Shown here: in pieces, positions 33,412-44,430 of the stretch
Layout: each line of letters starts with the position of its first letter
How positions within the stretch are numbered: the stretch's first letter is position 1
Origin: Riptortus pedestris
Lineage: Eukaryota; Arthropoda; Insecta; Hemiptera; Alydidae
NCBI GenBank assembly: GCA_019009955.1
Contig: CM032231.1
Span: 45,347,001 to 45,411,000 of the forward strand
Direction: 5' to 3'
Length of the DNA: 64,000 bases
Made by a program: the position numbers and the translations under genes
Notes under the pieces: model-generated
What the model saw: only the letters and a program-made list of their open reading frames with translations
Told to the model about the DNA's origin: nothing
Databases searched by the model: none

Positions 33412-34594
33412 AAAGTCTGTCACGGCAGTGGTTGCGCAAACTAAGCAGATTTTCCTTCTGAAGTTAAACAATAGATAAATAAATCTACATACAGGTAACA
33501 CAACACCACCGTGAATATTATGTGAATAAATAGAAACGGTAATAAGAAATCTGCCAGTCAATTTACATGTTAATAATATCTACAACGGAAAGCGTATGAA
33601 TTATAAACAAACAAGGCAACCAACATCGTAGCGCAGAATAGATAGAATTATTCAAGGCCGGAAGAAGAACAATTACTGAAATATATCAGAATGTAACATA
33701 TTAATTTTATTGAAAACTTTTTACTATATCTAGCACTGTAACTTATAATGACTGAGAATAACTTTAATCTCAATCAATCAAATTTTATTAGTCCAAGAAC
33801 TTTAGACGGGGAGGGGGGGGGCAGAACATATTTGCATCTATCTCGTGTAATAAAGTTCTCATGAAAACTAAAACAATATTTGGTATTTAAGCTTCGAATA
33901 ATGAGGTTTAGTATATAACAGAGTACTGTTTATGTAAAATGATTAGAATGGAAATATCTCGGTTAATATTCAAGATAGAGTATAAATGTAAATGAACATA
34001 TTTATAGTACATTTAATTTTCAATAAGATTGGTTGTATACAATATTTCGTCCCGACGTATAATAACGGAGATGTTTCGAATTTTCAAACACCCCCCCCCC
34101 ACTAAATCCCCCTTCTACTTGTCCGATATCAGCCATTAACGAACTTGTCCTATTTTTTACATAAAACGAATTAATACCGAGTTTGGCAACGATTAAACCA
34201 AAATTTCGACTGCTAGAACGTTAACAGACAAATATATATATATATTGTATATATATATGTATATACTGCTCAAAAATGAATAGGGATATTGGTTATTTTT
34301 TTCTTATCCTATTAATTTTAATTAAATCGACCTTAATTAAATAACTTTTTTATGGGGGAAAAAGACAATAATTTCTATTAAATATTAATGATATTTATAA
34401 TTTAAAAAAATGCTAGGCCCCATAAATACCAGAAAACCTACCAACCTACCAATATCCCTATTCATTTTTGAGCAGTTTATATATAATTGTTATCATCGAA
34501 GTAGGATCGATGATCATTTGAAGAAAAAATTAGAAAATCGCATCATGAGTACGACCTCAATAGCTGATTTTCCTTAAGGGAAATCTGCTAAATT
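33412..34594 (+). mobile_element. Rep-A copy with both termini, host of a MITE
   Basis: Starts 'aaaaaagtctgtcacggcag' and ends 'gaaatctgctaaattt'. Its (TA)n zone (34236-34263, resuming 34478) is split by the 214-bp MITE. Without it the copy would be about 970 bp. Confidence 0.9.
34264..34477. mobile_element. Tc1/mariner-like MITE, 214 bp, TA flanks
   Basis: The ends are 29-bp inverted repeats, ACTGCTCAAAAATGAATAGG continuing GATATTGGT, with one outermost base differing (T/A). TA lies on both sides (34262-34263, 34478-34479). The interior is AT-rich with no ORF. TA targeting and 'TACTGCTCAAAAA'-type ends fit Tc1/mariner. Confidence 0.88.
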
Positions 34595-35430
34595 TGACTT
34601 AAGTGGCCATGAACCTGATATGGGGAGAGGGGACTAGATTTTTAATTCTTAAAGAGCTGGAAGGTTTTAATATTTGTTTGTTTTAACCCACCTTAAAGCT
34701 TAAAATGATTCTATTATAGAAATAAGTATGACTTTGAAAAATACAAAGTTACTAAGGACACCCTCCCTCTTTTGGCTACGCCCCGCATCCATCCAGTTTT
34801 TTGACAACACTCCGGAATGCCTAAGATCATTATCCTCTAGCGGTGTCTTCGATCACTTTACCGTATTCAAGATGTAATACAGCAAAAACAAAAAAAAAAT
34901 ATTACCCAAGAAGAAATATTGAATATCTTGAAGCGGCTAGTGTCAAGCATGAGAGTTAATGACTACATAATCATAGATAAACATGAGTCACTGGTTGGAG
35001 GATTTATTTGGTGACACTCAAGAAAAGAAATGTTTACTTCCTGCCCGGATAGATAAATAGTTAATTACCATTAAGGAAACTCATCTCCAACGTCATTAAA
35101 TGGATGTCAATTAAACGAAAATAAAAGAGGTGTCGTTATACTCATTTTTAGACAATTAAATAAATTTGTATATAGCTGGAAAATTCTCAAGAATGAATAA
35201 TTTCAATATCACACTTTTGAGGTATTATTTTTCGTAAGTTATAGCGTGTATCTTTCTTCAGTTGTCATAGGTAATACGTCTTGCCAGAGTGCAATGTCAA
35301 TTACATAAACATTAATACATGCATTGAAATACTTCTTTTGTTGGCGTTAATATATTTATCGTTACATAATAAATAGTTCGTAAATATTGTGGAGTGTGAT
35401 ATCCAATGAGCAAATTAGTTGGGCTATTAC
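34595..35430. other. Unassigned; start of the MADF gene's first intron on the - strand
   Basis: No exon, repeat or RNA gene was recognised. If the gene at 35431-35605 is spliced as inferred, this is intronic. Confidence 0.5.
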
Positions 35431-35605
35431 CTGATGCTTTCATCTCGAAGGCTACGTCCTGCCAAGCCCTCTCCTGCTCGTCCCGGTTCGAGTACTCGAT
35501 GATATTGTGGTTGTAGAGGCAGGCATGCTTCTCGACGCACTTGACGAACCTGATGTTGAACTGTGGATCGTCCTTCATAGCTGGCGGTTGGGGCCCTACT
35601 GGCAT
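35431..35605 (-). CDS. First coding exon of a MADF-domain (Adf1-like) protein
   Basis: The exon starts MPVGPQPPAMKDDPQ. It then gives the first half of a MADF domain at residues about 13-58: 'FNIRFVKCVEKHACLYNH' with 'Y' and 'AWQDVAFEM' at the positions where MADF proteins have 'LI..V...P.LY' and 'AW..IA'. MADF is a Myb-like DNA-binding module. Arthropods have many such genes, often with a C-terminal BESS motif, acting as nuclear transcription regulators. The exon ends at 'gcatcag|gtaata' (donor GT at 35430-35429), breaking the domain in phase 1, so at least one more exon must follow at lower coordinates. I did not find it. The first intron could run through the transposon-filled 0-35 kb. A second in-frame Met (35578) is an alternative start. 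Base composition is far more GC-rich than the surroundings. This is a real gene start rather than a transposon relic, though MADF domains also occur in domesticated and active Harbinger elements. Confidence 0.8.
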
Positions 35606-35790
35606 GCCACAACTGCGCCACTCTCTCGGTCACGTGACCCCCTGACGCAAGCGCCTGCCTCGCTATTTTAGGTGGAAGCAGGCTCCTCTCCCCCCCTCAG
35701 CATCCCCTCGCCCTGGAGCTGGCCACCTTCAATGCAGGCTCTGCGTCAAGTCCCTCCTAAAGCTCAAGGACTTGGTTGTCTTACATTTGA
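35606..35790 (-). promoter_or_regulatory. GC-rich promoter-like region of the MADF gene
   Basis: A stretch unusually rich in G and C for this window lies directly upstream of the start codon. It contains the perfect palindrome GTCACGTGAC at 35629-35638, the binding site of bHLH-Zip factors of the MITF/TFEB/USF type. No TATA box was recognised. Promoter activity is inferred from position and composition. Bases 35791-36184 hold nothing recognised. Confidence 0.5.
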
Positions 35791-36184
35791 CTAACCTACG
35801 TCTGCTAAAGCCGTAGGTGCTTATTATGCGCTCTCCATTAGCCAATGGGTTTTACTGACTATATAACCCAAGGTGGTGGGGATAGACGGTCAGTGGCCTC
35901 CAAACGAGTCCTGCAACCGTGCATCCTTGAGACAGGGACACATCTCACTGCTGTTAGATCAATGAGAAACAGCCGTCTCAAAACAACCACAAACAAAAAA
36001 TGTCAGCATGTGAGTATGCTCCAACAAAAATATCAGTTCTACCAACACTCAGACTACCGGCTTTCTACTCAAAAATGTACGTTCAAATAATTTTATAACT
36101 AAAATATATTTCCTTTCAAACTTATGTTTCTGGAATTAGAAAACCAAAATTGACGACGATTAAATTTTATGGCTTTTATCTACG

Positions 36185-36746
36185 ACAAAAAAAAAGGGAA
36201 TGCGTAAACTAAGCAGATTTCTCTTGCGTGTATTTGCATTTACCTCAAAAAGTAATAGTTTAATGAGAACGATATTTGGCATTTATGCTTCAAATAATGT
36301 GCTTCATTATATAACAGTTTATTGTTAATATGACATGGGTAGGAGGGGGGGGGGGCGTTCACTGAAGATCGAAAACTATAAAGTGTAAATATCTCGGTTA
36401 TTAATCAATATAGTAAAAAAAAAGGTACATAACAACATTTATAGAACATTACATTTGCAATATGATTGGTTCTACAACAACACATACAATTTTTCGATCC
36501 TACGCATAATAACGGAGATGCAAAATTGCTACAGCTAGACCGGTAGCAGACAACTATATAGACAGATAGATATACACACACGCACACGCGCACATGCACA
36601 CACACACACAACTTATAAAATTCTTTATGGACCTCATTTTCGTCATTTACTAAGCAGGATCGATGGAAATTTGAAATTTGGTTTTCGACAATCTCGTCAT
36701 GAGTATGCCCTCAATAGCAGATTTCCCTAAAGCGAAATCTGTTAAT
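36185..36746 (+). mobile_element. Rep-A copy, 5' end damaged
   Basis: 'aatgcgtaaactaagcag', the mid-section, 'gtaaatatctcggtta', an ACAC tract near 36575-36612, and the end 'gcgaaatctgttaataa'. The core between 'acggagatg' and 'caaaattgctac' is deleted. Confidence 0.83.
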
Positions 36747-37143
36747 AAATCAGTTGCGATCTTTAATTTGTCTTACAACAACAGGGGAGAAGGCCAAGCT
36801 TACTACTACACTCTTCTGTGAAAACCGTGTGGCAGGCATTGGTCCTTTTTGGACTCTTCAGCCAAATACTTTTAATTTCGTCCTTCTTTATCGTCTTATA
36901 AATAAAAACCTTCCCAATGGGAGTTTAAAGACGATGTTTATGATAATTCTTTTTTATTATAAATACATTTTTAAAGTGCAAGTTCTCTTTTTCATTTCGA
37001 ATTTAATCATACCGCAGAGCAGATTAATTTGTATCATCAACGATAAGAATTCCTCGTTGTGGATATCTATTTTACTGAGTTTCAGATATTCTTTAAATAA
37101 TTATTTACGTGTTTATTAACATCACAAAATATATATTTATTAT
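36747..37143. other. Unassigned stretch with a 121-codon open frame
   Basis: A + frame at 36754-37119 has a plausible-looking N-terminal part, with 'LTTTLFCENRVAGIGPFW' and 'TLQPNTFNFVLLYRL'. It then becomes AT-driven and hydrophobic. I recognise no family. It may be a chance frame or a transposon scrap. Confidence 0.3.
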
Positions 37144-37373
37144 ATGGCTCAGATTAGCCGTGTGAGTTAAATCGTTGAACTTTATTTCATATGGTAAACC
37201 TAGAGTGACGAGTTCGATTCTCACCAGGGCAAAGGAAATTATTAAGTGACGAAATTCATTAAATAACATCCTAAAATAACACCCTGGCTAGAAAAAGGTG
37301 GTAACCTGTAGATAACCCGTCCCAATTCGCCAGAGTTGCAAAAAGTGGACGTTAATAAATAATAATAATAATT
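37144..37373 (+). repeat. tRNA-derived SINE, copy 4, full length
   Basis: Head 'ggctcagattagccgtgtga' (box A-like), 'gacgagttcgattctcacc' (box B-like), the conserved body and an (ATA)n tail. A scrap of a further tail lies at 37723-37755. Confidence 0.9.
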
Positions 37374-37487
37374 TACTATATCAAGTTTATGCACGTTGTT
37401 GCCTGCTTATTAGTAGCTAACAACTGAACCTAACTCTTGTTCTATTCTCAAGTTTCAGAGAGAAAAAGTCAATGTACAAACAGAGGT

Positions 37488-37526
<39 letters not shown>

Positions 37527-37839
37527 TACATCCTAAGGGTACTCTCTACCTATTTGAATAACCAAAGTTTTATTGTTTTAAGTAAATTTAAATATATCAA
37601 ATTCTTTCAGTACATTTTCTTGTGCAATTTCTATCAATCCAACCTAGTAAATGATGAAAATGAGGTAATTACAAATACATATATTAAGTTTATATTATTA
37701 ACCATCTCATTTAGCGGTAGTAGCAAAAAGTGGGCGTTAATAAATAATAGTAATAGTATATTATTAAGGCTATACATACGTATAATGTAAATTGTAACCT
37801 TTGTTAGTAGATTATTTTTTCTAAACTTTTAATAGGGGA

Positions 37840-37915
37840 AATAGAGGGTGTGATGACATCATTTTCGAAAACAAAATCTTCAAATATCCGTCGATCCTAC
37901 CTAGGAGAGAGATGA

Positions 37916-37956
<41 letters not shown>
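37840..37956 (-). mobile_element. Rep-A tail and (TA)n, interrupted by Hel-B
   Basis: 'gatgacatcattttcgaaaa' and 'catccgtcgatcctacctagg'-type tail, then (TA)n at 37918-37950. The body of the same copy resumes beyond the Helitron at about 39080. Confidence 0.78.
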
Positions 37957-39017
37957 CTAGCTCAGATACCCGGCTTCGCCCGGGAATTCATTTGAGGCTG
38001 AATGGTGATCGTATTTTTTAGCAGGCTTTACATTGCACAATATTTTGACATTTACCCGTCCCAGTGTTTAGGATTGATACCCATCTTTGCCGTGGATTTG
38101 CTAATAATAGAATTATTTGTTCGATAAGGCTTCACAGTCTTCGATATTTTTATATTTCCCGTCTCTTATACATGTAAATATGGTGAATTTTTATTTCAGG
38201 CCTCCCTTTTAACCCCCCTCCCGTTCGAACCTAAAAATTTTAATATAATTTATAATCATGGAAGAATTAATGCTAATTGACATACCGAGTTTTGTTAAGT
38301 TCGGTTCAGCCGTTAGTGCCCGCTAAAGTTTTAACGTATAACTCATTCATACTTAGGTATACGACAAAAGTGTATATAACAAAAGTTACTCCAAATAACA
38401 AAATAAACAACTTTTGTTATGTTTATATTTGCGGAAAAACCAATAGGAAACGAAATATCGCTATTTTTAATTTCAGGCTTCCCTTATAACCCCCACTCCT
38501 GCCCGTCCATAGAAATGTTGGTATGGCTTATTATAATGAAGGCCTCACTGCTAATACACATACCGAGTTTTATTTAGTTCGGTTGAGTCTTTTTTGGCAA
38601 ATAATATTGTTGACTCCCGCTATAATTTTTAGCGTATAACGCATTTAAACTTCGGTTAACGACAAAAGTGTATATAACAAAAGTTACTCTAAATAACAAA
38701 ATAAACAACTTTTGTTATATGCATATTTTCCGAAAACCCAATAGAAAACGAAATATCGCTATTTTTAATTTCAGGCTTCCCTTATAACCCCCACTCCTGT
38801 TCGTCTCAGAGAAAATTAATATAGCCTAAAGTCTAAGTTGGGTTAGTAGTAATATACATACTAAGTTTCATAAAATTCAGTTCAGCCGTTTATGCGTGAA
38901 AAGGTAACAAACAAACATACACGAAAGAAACAAAATGCAGATATGGTGTCTATGGCATGTGAAACGAAAAGTTATCGTGAAATTTCGCGAAAAAAATCAA
39001 TGTACAGACAGAGGTTA
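37957..39017 (-). mobile_element. Hel-B Helitron, full length, about 1.06 kb
   Basis: The - strand 3' end is the hairpin cccgggcgaagccggg, 'tatctgag', CTAG (37960-37957), then T. The - strand 5' end is near 'cctctgtctgtacattgatt' (about 39017). A diverged 5'-end match lies at 37458-37487. TA tracts flank both sides. The internal phrase 'ataacaaaagttactc' is repeated. Confidence 0.85.
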
Positions 39018-39018
39018 C

Positions 39019-39019
<1 letters not shown>

Positions 39020-39080
<61 letters not shown>

Positions 39081-39440
39081 TTGTCAGCTACCGATATTTA
39101 TACGTTTCTTGTAAAAAAGAAAAAGACCAGGAGGAGCTGGAGGGGAAATTTCAAAAATTCGAAATATCTCCGTTATTATACGTCCTATAGAAAAATTGTA
39201 TAGTCCCTATCTTATTGCAAATTTAATTATCTATCAATATTGTTATATGCGTATATTATCTATCACGACTATTATCCGAGATATTTGCTTTCTTAGTATT
39301 TAGTATTTAAACAAATCCCCAGTCCTACTCATGCCACATGAACAACAAGCTGTTATACCGTGAGCCACTTTGCCCTTAGCTTAAATAATAAATCTTGTTT
39401 TTATTGAACTCTTACTGTGTGAGGTGCGTGCAAATATATT
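39020..39440 (-). mobile_element. (TA)n and body of the Rep-A copy split by Hel-B
   Basis: TA tract at 39025-39077, then 'caaaaattcgaaatatctcc', 'gaaaaattgtatag' and the mid-section down to 'gtgcgtgcaaatatattg'. Confidence 0.8.
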
Positions 39441-39499
39441 GTGTGATGAAGTTATTCTTATGATTTTACGTTATTAACTCGTAAAAGTTTATTAGTTTT

Positions 39500-39853
39500 A
39501 TTCCATATTCGATACTTAACTGTCTCATTCAACACTAAAGATAGTATTAGTTAATGGCTGAAATCGGAGACAGAATGGGGGGGAGAGGGGGAGGAATTTG
39601 AAATTTCAAAATATCTCCGTTAATATGAGTCGGATCAAAAAATGTTATATAGAACCAATCTAATGAATACACCAATGTTAAGCTCCTATAAAAATGTTCT
39701 TCCGTTGTTGTTCTATAGAATTTTCTAGAGACTGCTTATCGAATTTTCACTCAAATAGAAAATAAATGGGGAGATGATATTTCTAATGTGTTCTACCAGG
39801 ACGTAAGCAGAAAACCACATAGTTCGCGCATCCACTGCATGACGGACTTTTTT
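39500..39853 (-). mobile_element. Rep-A copy, tail missing
   Basis: The core 'atggctgaaatcgg', a G-run and 'aaaatatctccgttaatatg', ending 'catccactgcatgacggact' (the 5' end of the element). Confidence 0.8.
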
Positions 39854-40556
39854 AGCAGATTTCCCTTATGGGAAATCAGCTATTGAGGTAGTACTCATGA
39901 CGCGATTTTCGAAATTTTTCTTCAAATGTCCATCGATCCTACCCAGGAGATGACGAAAATGAGGTCCGTTCAAAACTGTATATATACATATATATATATA
40001 TATATCTATGATATATATATATATATATATATATTTCTGTTATATATATATATATATATATTTGTCTGTTTACCGCTCTAGCGGTCGCAATTATTGTTTA
40101 AATCGTTACCAAACTCCGATATTTAGTCGTTTTGTGTAAAAAGAAAGATCAAGTTCGTTAATGGCTGAAATCGGACCAGTGGAAGGGGGGGGGGGGTTTA
40201 GAGGGGAGGATTTTCGAAAATTCAAAATATCTCCGTTACTATACGTCGGATCGAAAAATATTACAGAATCAATCTTATTGCAAATTACATTTACTATAAA
40301 TATTGTCCTATACGTTTATTCTGTATCTTGAATATTAACTGAGATATTTGCATTTGTATTCTGCATGTGTTCGGCAGCAGTGGCTATGTTCGGACTTTCC
40401 GCCGTGAGCTCTGGTGGCCGTTTTTGTAACTATTCGTCCCTCGTGAATAGGTTTAGAGGTTTCTTACTACTACAGCTGTTATTAGGCAGATTTCTCTATT
40501 GTAAAACTTCACGTGGAAATCTGCTTAGTTTACGCAGCCCCTGCGTGACGGACTTT
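39853..40556 (-). mobile_element. Rep-A copy, both termini, in tandem with the previous
   Basis: On + it begins 'ttttagcagatttccctta' and ends 'ccctgcgtgacggactttt'. The TA tract at 39978-40062 has an internal interruption. The ends of the two copies meet with only an A/T run between them. About 700 bp. Confidence 0.92.
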
Positions 40557-40599
40557 TTTTTGGATTTGGTATAGGTACCTATGTTTAATGTCCTTTTTT

Positions 40600-40860
40600 A
40601 ACGCTTGAATGACCAATCGAATTTGGTGAAACTAAGTAAGTATACTTATTACTAGTAACCAAACTTATGAAGTATAAGTCATATTAGTATTTTTAGTGGC
40701 GAAGGAGAGGGGAGTGTAAAGGGATCCTGGAATGAAAATTGTGATATTTTGTTTCCTTTTCGGCAAATACGCACTCGTGAAAATTCATTTTTTTTTTAAT
40801 ATACGTTTTATCACATAACAAAGTAAAAACAAGATGTGCACATTTAACTATAGTACAGGA
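40600..40860 (+). mobile_element. Hel-B fragment
   Basis: 'cttgaatgaccaatcgaatt', 'tggtgaaactaagtaag' and 'tttcggcaaatacgcac' in Hel-B order. The 3' end is missing. Confidence 0.65.
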
Positions 40861-40867
40861 CAACCTC

Positions 40868-42195
40868 TTATGGTACACGAGCTTAGGTACCCGGCGATGC
40901 CCGGGAAATTATTGTTGACCTAATAATGATGTATTTTTATTGCTAGGCTGCAATGTGTACAATTACTCTTCCTTTCAGGGCGTATTGTTTTTCCGTAAAG
41001 GCCAGGTAACTGTGGGGAATAGAAATTTTAGTTTTGAAACGTAAATGAAATTGAGTTCCTAATCAATACCTCTCCACTGTTTGACACAACGTGAATAACT
41101 CATTAATAGCACATATTGTAATTAAATAATAATTTACATGACTATAATGTACATAAATGAATGAATGAATGAATGAATTTAGCCTTTATTATAAAGAGAA
41201 ATGTGGAAAGTAATAGTTAACAAAATTAATATAAGTATACATGATAATAAGGTACAAAATACAAATACACTAATAAACAATATTACTTATAAACTTTAAA
41301 ATTTTATAAAACTACTTATGTTTTACTCTTTATAGGCCTTCCCCGAAGGGAGTACGGTCTAACTTCCCGGAGTGACCAACTCTATTGGGAAGTGATAATG
41401 TACATATTTCCTGTCAAAAGCCAGTCCGAGCTCACATGGTTTAAGTATAGTTATATTCACTACGTTGTATACGTAATAGTAAATGTGAGTAGAAAGTAAG
41501 TCTAATAATGCCAAAATTCTATAAGAAATAACTTGACAATTAACCTTGTTCCCTCACTACAACTTCCGCTCCCGCTTGAGGGTATTCAAAATTGTTTTAC
41601 TTAAATTATTTGTTCAAAACATTAAACGCTTCGAGTGTTTTAATAATTTATATACCTGATAGAAATAAATAACAGTGGTGCCCTAAAAATAATTTAAATT
41701 ATATTCTTAAATCCAGGTGAGCCGAAGAGATCTTAGCCCTCCCTGCTACCTGAATAACACTTAAAAGAATCAACCATATTGAGTTTAAACGCATAATTTT
41801 TGGATACCGCTATAATTTTTAGAGTATATATTATTTATGCTTCGTTATACAACAAAAGTACGTATAACAAAAGTTACTTTAAATAACAAATTAAACAGCT
41901 CTTGTTATTCACATGTTTGCAGAGAAACCAATAGGAAATGAAATATCGTGATTTTATCGTTTCAAACCTCCCTTTTAACCCCCACTTCTGTTCGTATCTG
42001 TAAATATTAATATAGCCTAAAGTCATAGTTGGGTTAGTAGTAATATACGTACCAAGTGTCATAAAATTCGGTTCAGTAGTTTAGGCGTGAAAAGGTAACA
42101 ACACAGACGCCAATGCCACAAATTGCAGATATCGTGTCTATGGCATATGAAACAAAAAATCATTGTGACATTTCGAAAAAAAAAACTCCTGAAAA
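40868..42195 (-). mobile_element. Hel-B relative interrupted by a LINE tail
   Basis: The hairpin 'cccgggcatcgccggg' (reverse of 40880-40895) sits near the - strand 3' end. The body resembles 26152-26400 ('aaattattgttgacctaata', 'gggcgtattgtttttccg'). It resumes after the insertion with 'aacaaaagttactttaaat' and 'tgggttagtagtaatatacg'. Confidence 0.7.
41157..41440 (-). mobile_element. LINE 3' end with (TTCA)n tail
   Basis: On the - strand: 'cgtactcccttcggggaagg' and 'cctataaagagtaaaac', then AT-rich UTR, then 'ttataataaaggctaaattc' and a TTCA tetranucleotide tail (41157-41180). This is the usual 3' end of a non-LTR retrotransposon, and it splits a Hel-B copy. Confidence 0.65.
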
Positions 42196-42295
42196 AGTAC
42201 ACAACTGAGTATATCGATTGGTGCTAAGACACTGAGACCGAGTTTCCTATGAAAGAAACTAAAATAAGATTTGTAAGTGATGTCTAATATATTTC

Positions 42296-43012
42296 TGCAC
42301 ACTTACATTTGATCTACAGTGCAGTGATATAATTAAGAACAAATATCAAAACTCATCTTTGTTGGAATTTTATAAGAATCTTCCACTGACACAATTTGAT
42401 AATTTGCATAAATTTGCTCGTTGTTTTCTGTTTTTGGTACTACTTATTTGAGTGAGAAGACCTTCTCCAAAATGAAGTACACAAAAAATGTTTACAGATC
42501 TAAATTAACTAATGAGCATCTTAAATCTCTTTTAATAATTGGTACAAGTAAAATTAGTCCACAACTACAAACTATTGTCAGTGGAAAATCTCAATTACAT
42601 AAATCTCATTAGTATTTCATATGTCATTATGCTTGTTATAAGTTTTGTTTTTTGTTAGTTGGATTCATTTCAATAATTTGTTAGTTATTATATACTGAAG
42701 TTAAATTTTCTGCATATTATACATGTCTTTACTCATTACAATTCTGTGTTTCTTTATCCAACTTCACAAAAACAATAACAATAAGCCTACAACAATGTTA
42801 TGAGTAGTTAGCCCATGACCATATCAATGTAGATGTCATATTAATAATTATTCAACATAAAATTAGAATACTTCAGTAAACTAAATTTAATTTGCTATAA
42901 AAAATATGTTCTCTAAAAGGAGGTTTCAAGTATGGTGGTGTGTCTCCGCGGGCCGGACAAAATCTGTCCGCGGGCCGGATGTGGCCCTCGGGCCGTAGTT
43001 TGGAGACCCCTG
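42296..43012 (+). pseudogene. hAT transposase C-terminus (frameshifted) and 3' terminus of the element
   Basis: About 42332-42430 encodes 'DIIKNKYQNSSLLEFYKNL' and 'DNLHKFARC'. After a frameshift near 42420 come 'FGTTYLSEKTFSKMKY' and 'NVYRSKLTNEHLKSLLII' (to the stop at 42612). This is the hAT dimerisation region: F-G-T/S-T-Y-L-C/S-E, then M-K, then R-S-x-L-T-x-E-H-L. It is closest to the long transposases related to GTF2IRD2/ZBED-type proteins. The element's right terminus lies at 43012. Read inward on the - strand it is CAGGGGTCTCCAAACTACGG followed by GC-rich repeats, a classical hAT end. The 8 bases outside (gtatagat) are the candidate target duplication, but no left end was found. The BED finger and RNase H-like core are missing, so this is a dead 3' fragment. 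Confidence 0.85.
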
Positions 43013-43029
43013 GTATAGATCAAAATACA

Positions 43030-43150
43030 TTTTCGACTTAAGAACGTAAAATCAAAAGGAATGACATCATCTCTCCACGTATTTACATCTAACTCATAAA
43101 ATAAGAGTTGATTGAAGACAATATTTGGTATTTATGTTTCGAATAAAGGG
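43030..43150 (+). mobile_element. Rep-A mid-section fragment
   Basis: 'tatttacatctaactcataa' and 'gacaatatttggtatttatg' match the Rep-A mid-section. It is the last Rep-A sequence before a gap reaching 52.4 kb. Confidence 0.65.
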
Positions 43151-43209
43151 ATGAATATCCTTTTGGAGTATTTCAAAAGGTTACCAATTGTCATTTAGAG
43201 CATCAATTA

Positions 43210-43440
43210 CAATATTAATAACCATTCAGAATATTAATATGCTTGCCGAGTATTAATAAGAATCTTAATATTATTACCGAGTATTACTAAGATTAATAAT
43301 AAGAATATTAATATTCTTTCATTGTATTTCTAAGAATATTAATACTTTTCCAGAGTATTAATATTCTTTCATAGTATTAATTCGAATATTAATATTCTCT
43401 CAGAGTATTAATAGGAATATTAATAATCTTCCAGAGTGGT
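43210..43440. repeat. Clustered GAATATTAATATTC-type palindromes
   Basis: About a dozen irregularly spaced attaatat/atattaat phrases alternate with 'ctttcagagt' or 'ttccagagt' linkers. It behaves as a degenerate short tandem repeat with dyad symmetry. Confidence 0.8.
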
Positions 43441-44430
43441 TGGTGGTTCTGAAGAAGATCAGACATTAGAATGTCACCACAGATCTTTTCCAATTCATAT
43501 TCCAGCAGATGCAACAATAATAAAAGGTTAAATAGTACTCTATATGAACCAAACGCAACATAGAGCTCATTAAAATATAGGTGATAATGTTCATATTGTG
43601 AAAACATCTTATGAAAAAAGCCACTATGTTTTCAGGCGTAATAGGTATGATTGTTAAGTATGAAACACCCTTTGTATTAAACACAATACAATTAGCAATA
43701 TTATTTATTTTTCTAAGATGTGTGATTCATTGAAATATTCAGATTAATTGATGTTACGAAAACATAATTAAAAAATAGTAAAAAAAAAAAAAAAAAATAA
43801 CATTCCTGGGTTTGCAGAATACGAGGAATCGGGAATTGTAGGATTTTGGGATTTATATGGTTTGGGCAATCAACAGCTAGGTTATTATGCCCTTTATATT
43901 AGTATGATGCTGTTTGCAAGTGTCTGTATACTTTATGTCTTAAATAAATTATCTAATAGATTGTATATATTGCTCTTACCATATCCTAAGGGTATTTAAG
44001 TTGCTACTTTTTATATAATTATTTATTAACTGAATCTAAGTTTTCTTTCTTAAAAAGTACTTATTTTCTACCGGTCGGGAATTGTAGAGACGGGAACTCA
44101 GTTAATTCTGGAATTCATGTAATTATTTCTTACAATCTGTTGACGGGATTTTTTACGGGAAGTAGGCTTCGGGTTTTTTTTTTTTTTTTTTTTTTTTTTA
44201 ATTATCAATGGATGTGACTCCTTTGAAGTTATTTCATAAAACAGGAAACGTTTTTGTTGGGCGCGTTTTGTGGGGAAAATAAATTTTAAATGTTACATAA
44301 TACTTAAAATTAATAAAGAGTATCAATTTTTATGGTGTATACTGGTTTCGTTGGATCGAATTCTGAACTTTACAAATAATCTGTATGCCCATCGTAGTAT
44401 TGAGATACCTTTGGAGCCTAAAGAAATTAG
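43441..44430. other. Unassigned AT-rich stretch with A- and T-runs
   Basis: Overlapping - strand frames at 43389-43684 show no family resemblance. An A-run lies near 43779-43797 and a T-run near 44175-44199. Nothing else was recognised. Confidence 0.45.

Noticed and set aside
36754..37119. 121-codon open frame as a gene
   Set aside because: AT-driven composition after the first third, no homology recognised, no neighbouring exon or promoter signal, and it lies between Rep-A and a SINE.
43389..43684. Overlapping - strand frames of 72 codons each
   Set aside because: Two frames overlap on AT-rich DNA beside a palindromic repeat. Neither shows a conserved motif.
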